Positions 1 to 8,088 of a stretch of DNA of 54,859 nucleotides are shown here, piece after piece. Every line of letters starts with the position of its first letter. The stretch's first letter is position 1. Both the position numbers and the translations under genes were made by a program. The notes under the pieces are model-generated. The model worked only from the letters and a program-made list of their open reading frames with translations. It was not told the DNA's origin and did not search any database. Origin of the DNA: an uncultured Mailhella sp. (GTDB lineage Bacteria; Desulfobacterota; Desulfovibrionia; Desulfovibrionales; Desulfovibrionaceae); NCBI RefSeq assembly GCF_944324615.1, contig NZ_CALUWY010000013.1:1-54859 (forward strand), read 5' to 3'.

Positions 1-41
1 TGCTTGCAACGCCTGAAATATAAGGATAAAAAAAGACAAGC

Positions 42-687
42 CCCACAGGGGTGTTCACGGCCGGCCGTGGTTGTGACTTGCCATCGACGAATTCCTTCAC
101 CATAACCCCCACAGGGGTGTTCACGGCCGGCCGTGGTTGTGACAAAAACTATTTACACGAAATCCTAGTATAGAAACCCACAGGGGTGTTCACGGCCGGC
201 CGTGGTTGTGACCTTCCAAGACGTCTTCCAGCCAGAGCCACGATCCCACAGGGGTGTTCACGGCCGGCCGTGGTTGTGACCCATAGAGGTTGTATGGGAC
301 GCTTATCCAGTAAACCCACAGGGGTGTTCACGGCCGGCCGTGGTTGTGACTCATATGAGGCGGATATCCAGTATCGATAGGCCCACAGGGGTGTTCACGG
401 CCGGCCGTGGTTGTGACATCTTGTTCAGGTTCTATAAACGGGATAATCCCACAGGGGTGTTCACGGCCGGCCGTGGTTGTGACACAAAGGAAAGTTTTTC
501 GTACTCGTCACAGTCCCACAGGGGTGTTCACGGCCGGCCGTGGTTGTGACTTCTACCATCACTCCTGGTCATCAACCTCAAACCCACAGGGGTGTTCACG
601 GCCGGCCGTGGTTGTGACTCATCGCCTTTGATTCAAAAGGCATCTTGAACTGCCACAGGGGGCTTCACGGTCGGCCGTGGTTGCCGG
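42..687 (+). CRISPR. CRISPR array 1, 36-bp repeats, truncated by window edge
   Basis: Ten repeats start at 42, 108, 177, 245, 315, 382, 448, 515, 583 and 652. The first nine are identical 36-mers that begin CCCACAGGGG, contain the 14-bp palindrome CACGGCCGGCCGTG and end GTTGTGAC. Nine spacers of 30-34 bp are unique. The tenth repeat (652-687) is degenerate, with changes at both ends, so it is the leader-distal end. The array therefore reads left to right and its leader, and probably more repeats, lie before base 1. No cas gene adjoins it here. The repeat is longer and more complex than the 28-bp type I-E repeat at 18261, and spacer length varies, so a second system is likely. Its type cannot be set from this window. 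Confidence 0.95.
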
Positions 688-696
688 AAAAACGCC

Positions 697-1074
697 ATGG
701 AAGATTTTCTGCTGTTTGAAGAATACATCCGTATTCCGGGAATGGAGCCTTACCGCCTTGTCATGACGGATGACTTTCAGGTGGTTCTGGAACTGCTGAA
801 TCCCCCGCTGGACGATTTCCAGACGCCCCTTCCGGGAACGGCCTATGTCCCCGCCCGCAACAAGATTCTCGGCATGCTTGTCTACCGCAGGGCGGCACGG
901 ATCCTTCTGCATTTTCTGAAGACGCATCCCATCCGCTATTTCTGGTTCGGAACAGGCGCAGAGCCGCGGCGGGGGAATCTTTATCTCGCGCTTGCCGTGC
1001 TTGCGGAATCCTACGGCTATACCTGCACCTATTCCGACGACTGCAATTTTTACTTTACCAGAAACGACGGGTGA
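697..1074 (+). CDS. Hypothetical protein, 125 aa, adjoining CRISPR array 1
   Basis: This ORF starts 9 bp after the degenerate last repeat of array 1. The product is a compact globular-looking protein with no signal peptide, membrane segment or motif that I recognise. Its composition, rich in aromatic residues and arginine with a patch FLKTHPIRYFWFGTG at about residues 73-87, is that of a real folded protein. No clear ribosome binding site precedes the ATG. The bases just before it, GGAAAAACGCC, also precede cas3. It may belong to array 1 or be an unrelated neighbour. The function is unknown. Confidence 0.5.
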   Translation: MEDFLLFEEYIRIPGMEPYRLVMTDDFQVVLELLNPPLDDFQTPLPGTAYVPARNKILGMLVYRRAARILLHFLKTHPIRYFWFGTGAEPRRGNLYLALAVLAESYGYTCTYSDDCNFYFTRNDG

Positions 1075-1628
1075 GCGGCCCTTCCCGGCCCGCCCTGCCG
1101 GTGAACGCGGCACAGGGCGCTGCCGCTTCTCTGTGCCCTGCTTCTATTATCAGGAATTATTCCTGGAAAACTTCTCATAAGGCCCGCCGTTCCCAAGCTC
1201 CGGGGAAGCGTTCTTCCCCAGGAAAGACAGCCCTCATGCCTCATCCGCCGCGCCGCAATGTGCCGCAGCAGGGCCGCCCGGAGCGGGAAGGCACGTTTTT
1301 CCCACAAGCGTGCAGAACGCCCTGTATGGAGAAAAAAGTGCTTCCCCCGGGCGTCTGCGCCGCAGGGCGCGGCCCTCCCCTGCATGGAACAGGGCGGCCT
1401 GCCGGAGCGCCTTTCCGGTGATGAATCCCATGCCGGGGGTAAAAAAACGCCTCTTTGGAGAAAGGCGTTTTTTTGTGCAGCGTTTTTCACCACAGGCGCC
1501 GCATCCCTTATTTCCGGGCATGGGGCAGGCCGCGCCTTCTGCGCTCTGAGACGGCAGAAGGCGGAAAAGGCGCCGTTTTTGCGCGCTCCGGCGGCCATGG
1601 GCGTTTCCCGGAACAACCGCCGCCGGAT
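1075..1628. other. Intergenic region, 554 bp
   Basis: This GC-rich stretch lies between two converging genes. Reading frames in it are short or are shadows with no ribosome binding site. The only clear element is the bidirectional terminator at 1441-1474. Confidence 0.5.
1441..1474. terminator. Bidirectional intrinsic terminator
   Basis: A 12-bp inverted repeat, AAAAAAACGCCT with AGGCGTTTTTTT, encloses a 10-nt loop and has an A-run on one side and a T-run on the other. It can stop both the minus-strand addB-addA transcript and any plus-strand transcript from the 697 gene. Confidence 0.8.
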
Positions 1629-4600
1629 TCAGGACTCCCGCCCTTGTTCCGTCAGCCGCAGTTCCAAAAACCTGCCTTCCAGCGGCAGGTGGAGCAGGCA
1701 GCGGCATTCCCGGCCCATGGCGCGCAGGGCAAGCATGTAGTCGCGCTGACGCGCCCCGTAGGCCTCCTTCAGGCGCTCCGCCAGCACCGTTTCATCCATC
1801 TCTTCGTACCGGCCGCACTTGTGATCCACCATGAGGCAGGGGCCGCAGGTTCCGTCGGCGCGGCGCACCTCGGCCAGAAGGTCGAGGCGCATGGCATCGG
1901 TGCGGAAGGAAGCCTCCCCGTCCGGCAGGTGCTCCACGGGCCATTCGGTACGGATGACCAGCGCATCGCCCGGCCTTTTGTCCGCGCGCCCTTCAAACCA
2001 GCGCTGCAGGGCCGTGCCCAGGTGTTCGCTCAGCTCTTCCAGGTACAGGGCGGCATCCGGCCAGAGCGGTTCCGGCTCGTTCCACAGCGCGCAGAAGCGT
2101 TCAAGCCGCTTCTGCATTCTGCCGCAGGCGCGCTCCTCGCTGCGCCGCTCCCCGCTCATGCCGAACCACACGGCAAACCAGCCGTGCAGCATGTCGCCGA
2201 GCCTGTCGCGCGGGGCATCCTCCACAATGCCGCGCACGGGTCTGTACCCCGGCACATCCTCCTGCCACCGGGCAGTCACGGAAAAGGTCTTCTCCGGCAG
2301 GGAGGAAGCTGCCGGGGCCGGGCCGCCTGCGGGAAAGCTCCGCTTTTCAGGCTCCGCTGTCTGCTCCCCCGTCTGCACCTCTTCGGGAAGCATGCGCAGA
2401 ACACGGCAGGGCCTGCCGAGCAGGTACCCCTCGCCCTCATGTTCCACCAGCGCGTCAAGCTCGCGCCCCGCCTGCGGGCTGAAGATGCGGAGCGCAGGGG
2501 CCGCAATGTCGACCTTATGTTCGGAAACGGTTTCCGTCACCAGGGCAAGAATGCTCTTCGGCCGCGTCATGGCCACATAGAGCAGGCGCAGTTCCTCCTC
2601 GCGCAGGGTCTGTTCCGCCTCCCGGAACGCCTTCTGCAGACGTTCCGGATCCATGAAGGGCGGAACCTGAAACCTTGCCGGGGGAAATGCCTTTTCCAGA
2701 ATATCGGGCAGCCAGCGGAAGGAGCAGCGCTCCAGCGGGTCTTCCTCGCCGGTGAAGTCCGCAAGGTCGCAGGTGCGGCGCACGCCCCACGGGGAAGGTT
2801 CGCGCGCCTTGCCCGAAAGCCCGTAGAGCACCACCATGGGGCTTTCCAGCCCCTTGGCTTCGTGGCATGTCCACACGCTCACGGCATCTTCGCCCACGCA
2901 GGCGCGTTCGGGATTTTCCTCTTCCAGCGCGTCGAGCCAGCCCTGCACGGTGAGCGGACGGCGCGCGGCCCGGGCCGTTTTTTCATAATGGCGCACAAAG
3001 TCGCGCAGAAGCTCGATATTGGCCGTGCGTTCCTGCCCGTGCCCCCACGCGCACACCCTGCGGTACACGTCCATGTCGCCTATCACGGCATCCAGAAGTT
3101 CCGAAGGCGAAAGACGGGTCATGGCCGCGTGCAGCCGCCGGAGCGGCTCGAAAAGGGGAGGAAAAAGCCCCTCCCCGCCGGAAGAGGCGGCCGAAAACCA
3201 GTCGCCGCCCACCAGCAGACGGTACAGGGAGGCCATGGACAGGGTGTCGTGCAGGTCGGCGGCAAGACGGCACGCATACAGGCAGAGCCGCACCTCATCC
3301 TGTTCGAGCAGTCCCCTGCGCCTGAGCTTTGCGGCAATGCCCAGAGCGCTCAGGGCATCGGCCACGGCGCGGCACTGCACGTTGGTGCGGCAGAGCACGG
3401 CAATGTCGCCGGGCGCAAGAGGACGCAGGCCCGTGATGTCCTGCCCGGACTTTCTGTCCACAGGCAGCCCTTCCTCCAGCGCGCGCTTCACCAGCGCCGC
3501 CACGGCAGAGGCGCGGCCGGTATTGTTCCACCTGCCCTTTTCCGACAGGGCGAGATGCCAGAGCTGAAGAGAAGGCACGGCCTCTGCAAGGGCCAGCTGC
3601 CCCGCGCGGGAAGCGCCCTCCTTCTCGCCGCTTTTTCTGCGCTGTGCGGCGGCCTCGTCGCTCAGCGCATGCCGTATGTCGAGCCTGCCCCCCGGCTCCT
3701 GCGCCAGAAAGCCCCGGCCGAACCTTTCTTCCAGCGAGGAAAAGAAGGCGTTCACGAAACCGGTGACCGCAGGCAGAGAACGCCAGCACACACAAAGCGT
3801 GTCGTGCTTCCACCGCGCCCTGCCGCCCACGGTGCGCGGCGTGCCCGCGCGGGTCAGTTCCGGCACCGCCCCCCGGAAACCGTAGATGGACTGTTTGTCG
3901 TCGCCCACATAGATGACGCGGCCCGGCTTTTCGCCGCCTTCGATGATCTGCCCCAGCAGCTGAAAAATCCGCAGCTGCAGCGGGCTGGTATCCTGGTATT
4001 CGTCCACAAAAAGCACGCGGAAGCGCCCCCGCAGAAGCGCCTGCACCCGCGGCAGGGAAAGAAGCTCCACGGCCTTGCGCTCCATGTCGGTGAAATCCAG
4101 CACGCCTTCCTCTTTTTTGAGCTGCTCAAAGCGTTCCACCACTTCGGAGGCGGCCCGGAAGCTCTCGCGGATGAGGCGGCGCACATCTTCCCCGAACTCC
4201 CGGCTGCGGCATGCGTCGAAGGCGATGTGGTGCAGGATGTCGGCAAAGGGAGGGGCGCTGTCCCCGCCTTTCGGCCTGGGATCGGCGCCGGCCAGAAGAA
4301 ACCAGTCCTTCCAGCGCATGTCTTCAAGGCGCATGGTATCGAGCTTTTCCAGCAGGTCGAAATGTTTCTGCGTGCTCGCGCTTCTTGCGCCCCTGTAGGG
4401 CCGGTACAGCTCGTCGCGGCACTGTTCCCGCCGCGCCCCGGCTATGCGCTGCTTGAGATCGGCAAGCCGGGGAACGGCCGCCCCCGGCACGATGAAGGAA
4501 AAAAACTCCGCGCAGGAGGCTTCGGCCGCCTCCTCCATGTCCCTGCGGTCGAAGCCGTGCACGCGCGCCGTTTCGGCCAGTTCGCGCACCACGGCCTGCC

Positions 4601-5090
4601 ATACGGGTTCGCTCTCCACCCCCTCGTCCGGGTTGCTCCGGGTATCGTACAGGCCGAAGGCATGGTAAAGGGAAGGCAGGTCGTGCTCCTCTTCTCCCCG
4701 GCTTTCCAGCACGGCCGCCTGCGCCCTGTCAAAGAGGCTGCGCCCGTCTTCCTCCGCAACTTCGCGCAAAAACGGGGAAAATCCGGCGTCCAGGGCGTAT
4801 TCCTGAATGAGCCTGAGGCAGATGCTGTCCACCGTGCCGATGAAGGCGCCTTCCGCCTTTTCCGCAAGGTCGCTCCTGCCCGCCCGATGCAGCTTTCTGC
4901 GCACGCGGTCGCGCAGTTCCGCCGCCGCCTTGCGCGTGAAGGTCACGGCAATGATTTCCTCGGGGGAACAGGCTCCTCCGTGCAGGGTGCTCTCTCCCAG
5001 GCCCAGGGCGTTGCCGTATTCCTGCACCAGCCTGAAGGTCTTTCCCGTGCCTGCGGCCGCCTTGATGACGATTCTTTCCAGAGCGCTCAT
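1629..5090 (-). CDS. addA: AddA/RecB-like UvrD-family helicase-nuclease
   Basis: The product is a 1153-residue superfamily 1A helicase with a C-terminal nuclease, the catalytic motor of double-strand-break end resection for RecA loading. Motifs seen include Walker A AAGTGKT near residue 12, Walker B FVDEYQDTSPLQ, the GDDKQSIYGFRGA motif, and late helicase motifs before a C-terminal PD-(D/E)XK nuclease with LLAEVRR and LMVDHKCG. The start is set at the ATG at 5090-5088, which gives MSALERIVIKAAAGTGKT. The longer upstream frame has no support. The ATG overlaps the addB stop as ATGA, so the two genes are translationally coupled. The family partner is AddB. In other bacteria AddAB or RecBCD also provides DNA fragments for CRISPR spacer uptake, which fits its place between two arrays. 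Confidence 0.9.
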   Translation of the reverse strand: MSALERIVIKAAAGTGKTFRLVQEYGNALGLGESTLHGGACSPEEIIAVTFTRKAAAELRDRVRRKLHRAGRSDLAEKAEGAFIGTVDSICLRLIQEYALDAGFSPFLREVAEEDGRSLFDRAQAAVLESRGEEEHDLPSLYHAFGLYDTRSNPDEGVESEPVWQAVVRELAETARVHGFDRRDMEEAAEASCAEFFSFIVPGAAVPRLADLKQRIAGARREQCRDELYRPYRGARSASTQKHFDLLEKLDTMRLEDMRWKDWFLLAGADPRPKGGDSAPPFADILHHIAFDACRSREFGEDVRRLIRESFRAASEVVERFEQLKKEEGVLDFTDMERKAVELLSLPRVQALLRGRFRVLFVDEYQDTSPLQLRIFQLLGQIIEGGEKPGRVIYVGDDKQSIYGFRGAVPELTRAGTPRTVGGRARWKHDTLCVCWRSLPAVTGFVNAFFSSLEERFGRGFLAQEPGGRLDIRHALSDEAAAQRRKSGEKEGASRAGQLALAEAVPSLQLWHLALSEKGRWNNTGRASAVAALVKRALEEGLPVDRKSGQDITGLRPLAPGDIAVLCRTNVQCRAVADALSALGIAAKLRRRGLLEQDEVRLCLYACRLAADLHDTLSMASLYRLLVGGDWFSAASSGGEGLFPPLFEPLRRLHAAMTRLSPSELLDAVIGDMDVYRRVCAWGHGQERTANIELLRDFVRHYEKTARAARRPLTVQGWLDALEEENPERACVGEDAVSVWTCHEAKGLESPMVVLYGLSGKAREPSPWGVRRTCDLADFTGEEDPLERCSFRWLPDILEKAFPPARFQVPPFMDPERLQKAFREAEQTLREEELRLLYVAMTRPKSILALVTETVSEHKVDIAAPALRIFSPQAGRELDALVEHEGEGYLLGRPCRVLRMLPEEVQTGEQTAEPEKRSFPAGGPAPAASSLPEKTFSVTARWQEDVPGYRPVRGIVEDAPRDRLGDMLHGWFAVWFGMSGERRSEERACGRMQKRLERFCALWNEPEPLWPDAALYLEELSEHLGTALQRWFEGRADKRPGDALVIRTEWPVEHLPDGEASFRTDAMRLDLLAEVRRADGTCGPCLMVDHKCGRYEEMDETVLAERLKEAYGARQRDYMLALRAMGRECRCLLHLPLEGRFLELRLTEQGRES

Positions 5091-7816
5091 GCCACATCCT
5101 TCCCCTTTTCCACCTTCCGCCCGCACAGCAGGGGAAACATGCAGTACCGGCACACGGAAGCGGCCTGCGCGGCCGCGGCCTTGCTGCACGCTTCCTCATC
5201 TTCCTCTTCCGCAAGCCTGCACGCCCATTCCGGGGCCGAAAGAAGCTCTCCCGCCGCAAGGCAGGCCCTGAGCTTCTTCCAGCGCGCCGCAACGGCCGCC
5301 CACTGTTCATCCAGCGTCAGGGGCGAATCCTCGCTGCTGCGCACCATGTCCGCCTTTTTCATGAGAAAATAGCACACTTCCTCGATATCGTGCCCGGCGG
5401 GACGATGCAGGCGCGAGGCGGGAACCGCCCTCTTCCCCGGCTGAAGCGTGCCGTGCCGGAGCAGATACCTGTAGGAGGCCAGCTGTACGGAACCTTCCTT
5501 CATCTCCCTGAAAAAAACATCGCTCGACGACCATTTCAGATCCACGATGACGGCCGGTTCCTCCGGCGCCCCGGCCCGGGCAAAGGCCATGTCGTAGCGC
5601 CCCCTGTAGGCCACGCCCTGTTCCAGCTCGCCTTCATAGGAGCGTTCCGTATCCAGAAAAAGCAGCTTTTCCCGCTCAAGGAAGCGGCACAGTTCCCGCA
5701 CGCTCCGGACAAGCCTTGCGGCCATGTCATGCAGAAGCACCTGCCTTTCGGGCAGGCTGAAGCGCGCGGCCTGCCTTTTCGCCGCGCGTTGCAGGCGGCG
5801 GAACATCTCCTCCTGCGTCAGGCTCATCCGCTTCATGCCCTCGCCGTATTCCGTGAAAAGCTCTTCCACCACGCTGTGGGCCAGGGTGCCGAGCAGCGCG
5901 GCATCGCCCTGAAGGGCGCGCCCGCCGTCCCTGATGCCCAGGCTGTTTTCCAGATACCAGCGCAGGGGGCAGCCGAGCAGCGTTTTCAACGAGGAAGGGG
6001 AAAGCTCCGCAGGCAGGCTCAGGGGCCGCGCCGCGCCGCCCTCCCAGGGAAGCACGGGCACAGGCGCGGGCAGTTCCTGCATGTCCACCGCCCAGAAGGC
6101 TCCGCCCTCCGCGCCGCCCTTTCCCGCAAGCACGCTCTGCGCCTTCACCCTTCTCAGGCCTTCCTCTTTCAGCAGCGCCATGACGGGATGGGGCGAAGTC
6201 TCCTCCCCCCCTGCCGTGCGCGGCGTGACGAGAATGAGCCTTTCCGCATACAGAAAAGGCCGCCGCATGGCCGCATTGCGGGCGCGCAGCCGCAGGGCCG
6301 CGCCTTCCGGCAGAACGCCCTGCTCCTCAAGCCAGGCCCGTTCGGCGCAGCTCCATGCCGTGCCTGCGGCCGGGGCGTCGCTGTCCACGCAGTTCCACCA
6401 GATCACGGTGAGAGGCCCGCCGGCCTCCCAGAGCTGCCCCGGGGAGGCAAGCACGATCCACGGCCGCTCTTCCGCGCAGGGGGCGCTTCTCTCCCCCCGG
6501 CCGGTCACGTCGTCGATGAGCATATCCAGCCTTCTGCGCGTCAGCGTTTCCGTTCCTTCCAGAAGCTGTTCCAGCGCGCGGCAATGGGCCGCCGTCACGG
6601 CAAGTTCCGGCCGGTCCGCCTCCGCCGCCCAGCGGCGCAGTTTCGCGGCACAGGCGCGGGCACGGGCGGCAAGGCCCTCCTCTTCCGCATCCATGCGCTT
6701 CTCGGGCACAATCCATTCCAGCGCCTCGCGGCGCTCCTTTGCGGAAAGGGGGCACGTTCCCTCCCCGTCTTCTTCCAGAAGGTTCCGCCAGGCCTTGGGC
6801 CACGCCGATACGCCCGACCAGTCCTTCCCCCGCTCCGGCAGCACCTCGGAAAAGCGCAGCGCCGCAAGCACCTCTGCCGCAAACGTCTCCTCCAGCGGAC
6901 AGAGCGGCAGAAGCAGCAGCTGACGCAGCAGCTCCGGCTCAAAGGCGGACAGACTGACCCGCAGATACAGGGAAAAAAGCTGATCGGCCGGACGGGCCGC
7001 GGAACGGCGGCGGCATCCCGTGCCGGGCAGGCCGAAGGCGTGCAGCGCCGTATCCAGTTCCCCGTCCTCTTCCCGGCGGATGATGAGCACCCGGCCCGGA
7101 GCGCCCCGCCGCTGCTCACGCCCAAGCACCGCGGCCAGGGCCAGCGCCGCTTCCGAAGGGTTCTCCGCCTCCAGACGGAAGCTCTCTCCGGGGAGCTTCA
7201 GCGCGTCGCACGCAGGCTCCTTTGCCTCGTGCAGGCGCACGCCCTCCTGCACAAGGGCATCGAACAGGACGTTCCATGACCGGCTCCAGCAGGAACGCGG
7301 CTCTGCAAGACGCAGTTCCTCAAGGCCGCCCATGCCCCATTCCCGGATATGCGCGCAGAGAAAAGGCACGCGGTCGGCCTCATCCGGCCCGCCCTCCGCC
7401 TCAAGAGAAAACAGCGCCGCAAGGCGGAAAAGCCCCGCCGCGGCGCAGTCTCCGGCGCTCTTCCAAAGCGCGGCCTCTCCCCCTTCCAGCGCCCCGGCAT
7501 CCTTCAGCTCGTCGCGCATCGCAATAAGGCGCTTTGCCGTGTTCCAGCCGTCCACACGGAAGGAGGCGGCATAAAAAGGCTCCCCTTCCTCCGGTTCCGC
7601 CGGAACATGCCGCGCAAGGCGCGCCTCCCACGCCGCCGTGCGCCTGCCCGCCGCATCCTCCCGGCCGGGAAGACCGAGCTTTTCCTCCAGCACGGAAAGA
7701 AAGCCCGCCGGACCGCAGATTTTCACGCCGTCCACGGCGTTTCTCCCGCCTCCGAAGGCCGTCACCGCATCCGGCCACGCGCCGCCGTCCATGTACCTGC
7801 CGAGTATGACCTGCAT
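5087..7816 (-). CDS. addB: AddB-like helicase-nuclease subunit
   Basis: The product has 909 residues and is the partner subunit of AddA. The N-terminal part has a divergent UvrD-like fold without a good Walker A, as in known AddB. The C-terminal part is a PD-(D/E)XK nuclease domain with VIVDLKWSS and ends with a cysteine set CRYCMFPLLC, matching the iron-sulphur cluster that staples AddB nucleases. The start is the ATG at 7816-7814 (MQVILGRYMDGG), preceded on the minus strand by GGGAGA at good spacing. A frame extending to 8017 lacks a ribosome binding site and overlaps the divergent control region. The gene is first in a two-gene operon. Confidence 0.85.
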   Translation of the reverse strand: MQVILGRYMDGGAWPDAVTAFGGGRNAVDGVKICGPAGFLSVLEEKLGLPGREDAAGRRTAAWEARLARHVPAEPEEGEPFYAASFRVDGWNTAKRLIAMRDELKDAGALEGGEAALWKSAGDCAAAGLFRLAALFSLEAEGGPDEADRVPFLCAHIREWGMGGLEELRLAEPRSCWSRSWNVLFDALVQEGVRLHEAKEPACDALKLPGESFRLEAENPSEAALALAAVLGREQRRGAPGRVLIIRREEDGELDTALHAFGLPGTGCRRRSAARPADQLFSLYLRVSLSAFEPELLRQLLLLPLCPLEETFAAEVLAALRFSEVLPERGKDWSGVSAWPKAWRNLLEEDGEGTCPLSAKERREALEWIVPEKRMDAEEEGLAARARACAAKLRRWAAEADRPELAVTAAHCRALEQLLEGTETLTRRRLDMLIDDVTGRGERSAPCAEERPWIVLASPGQLWEAGGPLTVIWWNCVDSDAPAAGTAWSCAERAWLEEQGVLPEGAALRLRARNAAMRRPFLYAERLILVTPRTAGGEETSPHPVMALLKEEGLRRVKAQSVLAGKGGAEGGAFWAVDMQELPAPVPVLPWEGGAARPLSLPAELSPSSLKTLLGCPLRWYLENSLGIRDGGRALQGDAALLGTLAHSVVEELFTEYGEGMKRMSLTQEEMFRRLQRAAKRQAARFSLPERQVLLHDMAARLVRSVRELCRFLEREKLLFLDTERSYEGELEQGVAYRGRYDMAFARAGAPEEPAVIVDLKWSSSDVFFREMKEGSVQLASYRYLLRHGTLQPGKRAVPASRLHRPAGHDIEEVCYFLMKKADMVRSSEDSPLTLDEQWAAVAARWKKLRACLAAGELLSAPEWACRLAEEEDEEACSKAAAAQAASVCRYCMFPLLCGRKVEKGKDVA

Positions 7817-7836
7817 GCCGTCTCCCTTGTCCGAAT

Positions 7837-7890
7837 GTCGGCTGTTCTGAAAAAAACAGCCGGCAGCATACCCCGAAACCGGCTTTTTTT
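7837..7890 (+). promoter_or_regulatory. Mutually exclusive hairpins, possible attenuator
   Basis: GTCGGCTGTT (7837-7846) pairs over 10 bp with AACAGCCGGC (7855-7864). The second segment can instead pair through AGCCGG (7858-7863) with CCGGCT (7879-7884), which is followed by seven T. In the plus direction, towards the GmrSD-like gene, this is an antiterminator/terminator layout. In the minus direction it could also act as a terminator ahead of addB. Only the pairing is seen; the regulation is inferred. Confidence 0.4.
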
Positions 7891-8088
7891 CCATAGCGTC
7901 CGTCACACCGTCCACCACTGTGTGGACAAAAAATGCCCCCGAAGGACGTTTTCCGGCAGAAAACAGGGGGAAAGGAGACAGGCGCGGGGCGTGAGACCGG
8001 GGCAGACGCCCCTTCATCTTGTCATGCCGTGCAAACTGACATACCCTGCCTCCATGACCCGGAGCCGACGCATAGAAAGGAGTTCTCC

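Noticed and set aside
42..687. Reading the first array as type I-E because it contains GTGTTC and a GTTGTGAC end
   Set aside because: The conserved unit is 36 bp and spacers vary by 4 bp, unlike the fixed 28 plus 33 of I-E; type left open.
1455..5372. Very long plus-strand open frame opposite addA
   Set aside because: It is the complement shadow of a GC-rich gene; addA has all family motifs, and the plus frame has low-complexity Arg/Pro/His composition and no ribosome binding site.
5390..7279. Long plus-strand frame opposite addB
   Set aside because: Shadow of addB; composition is not protein-like and no motif is present.
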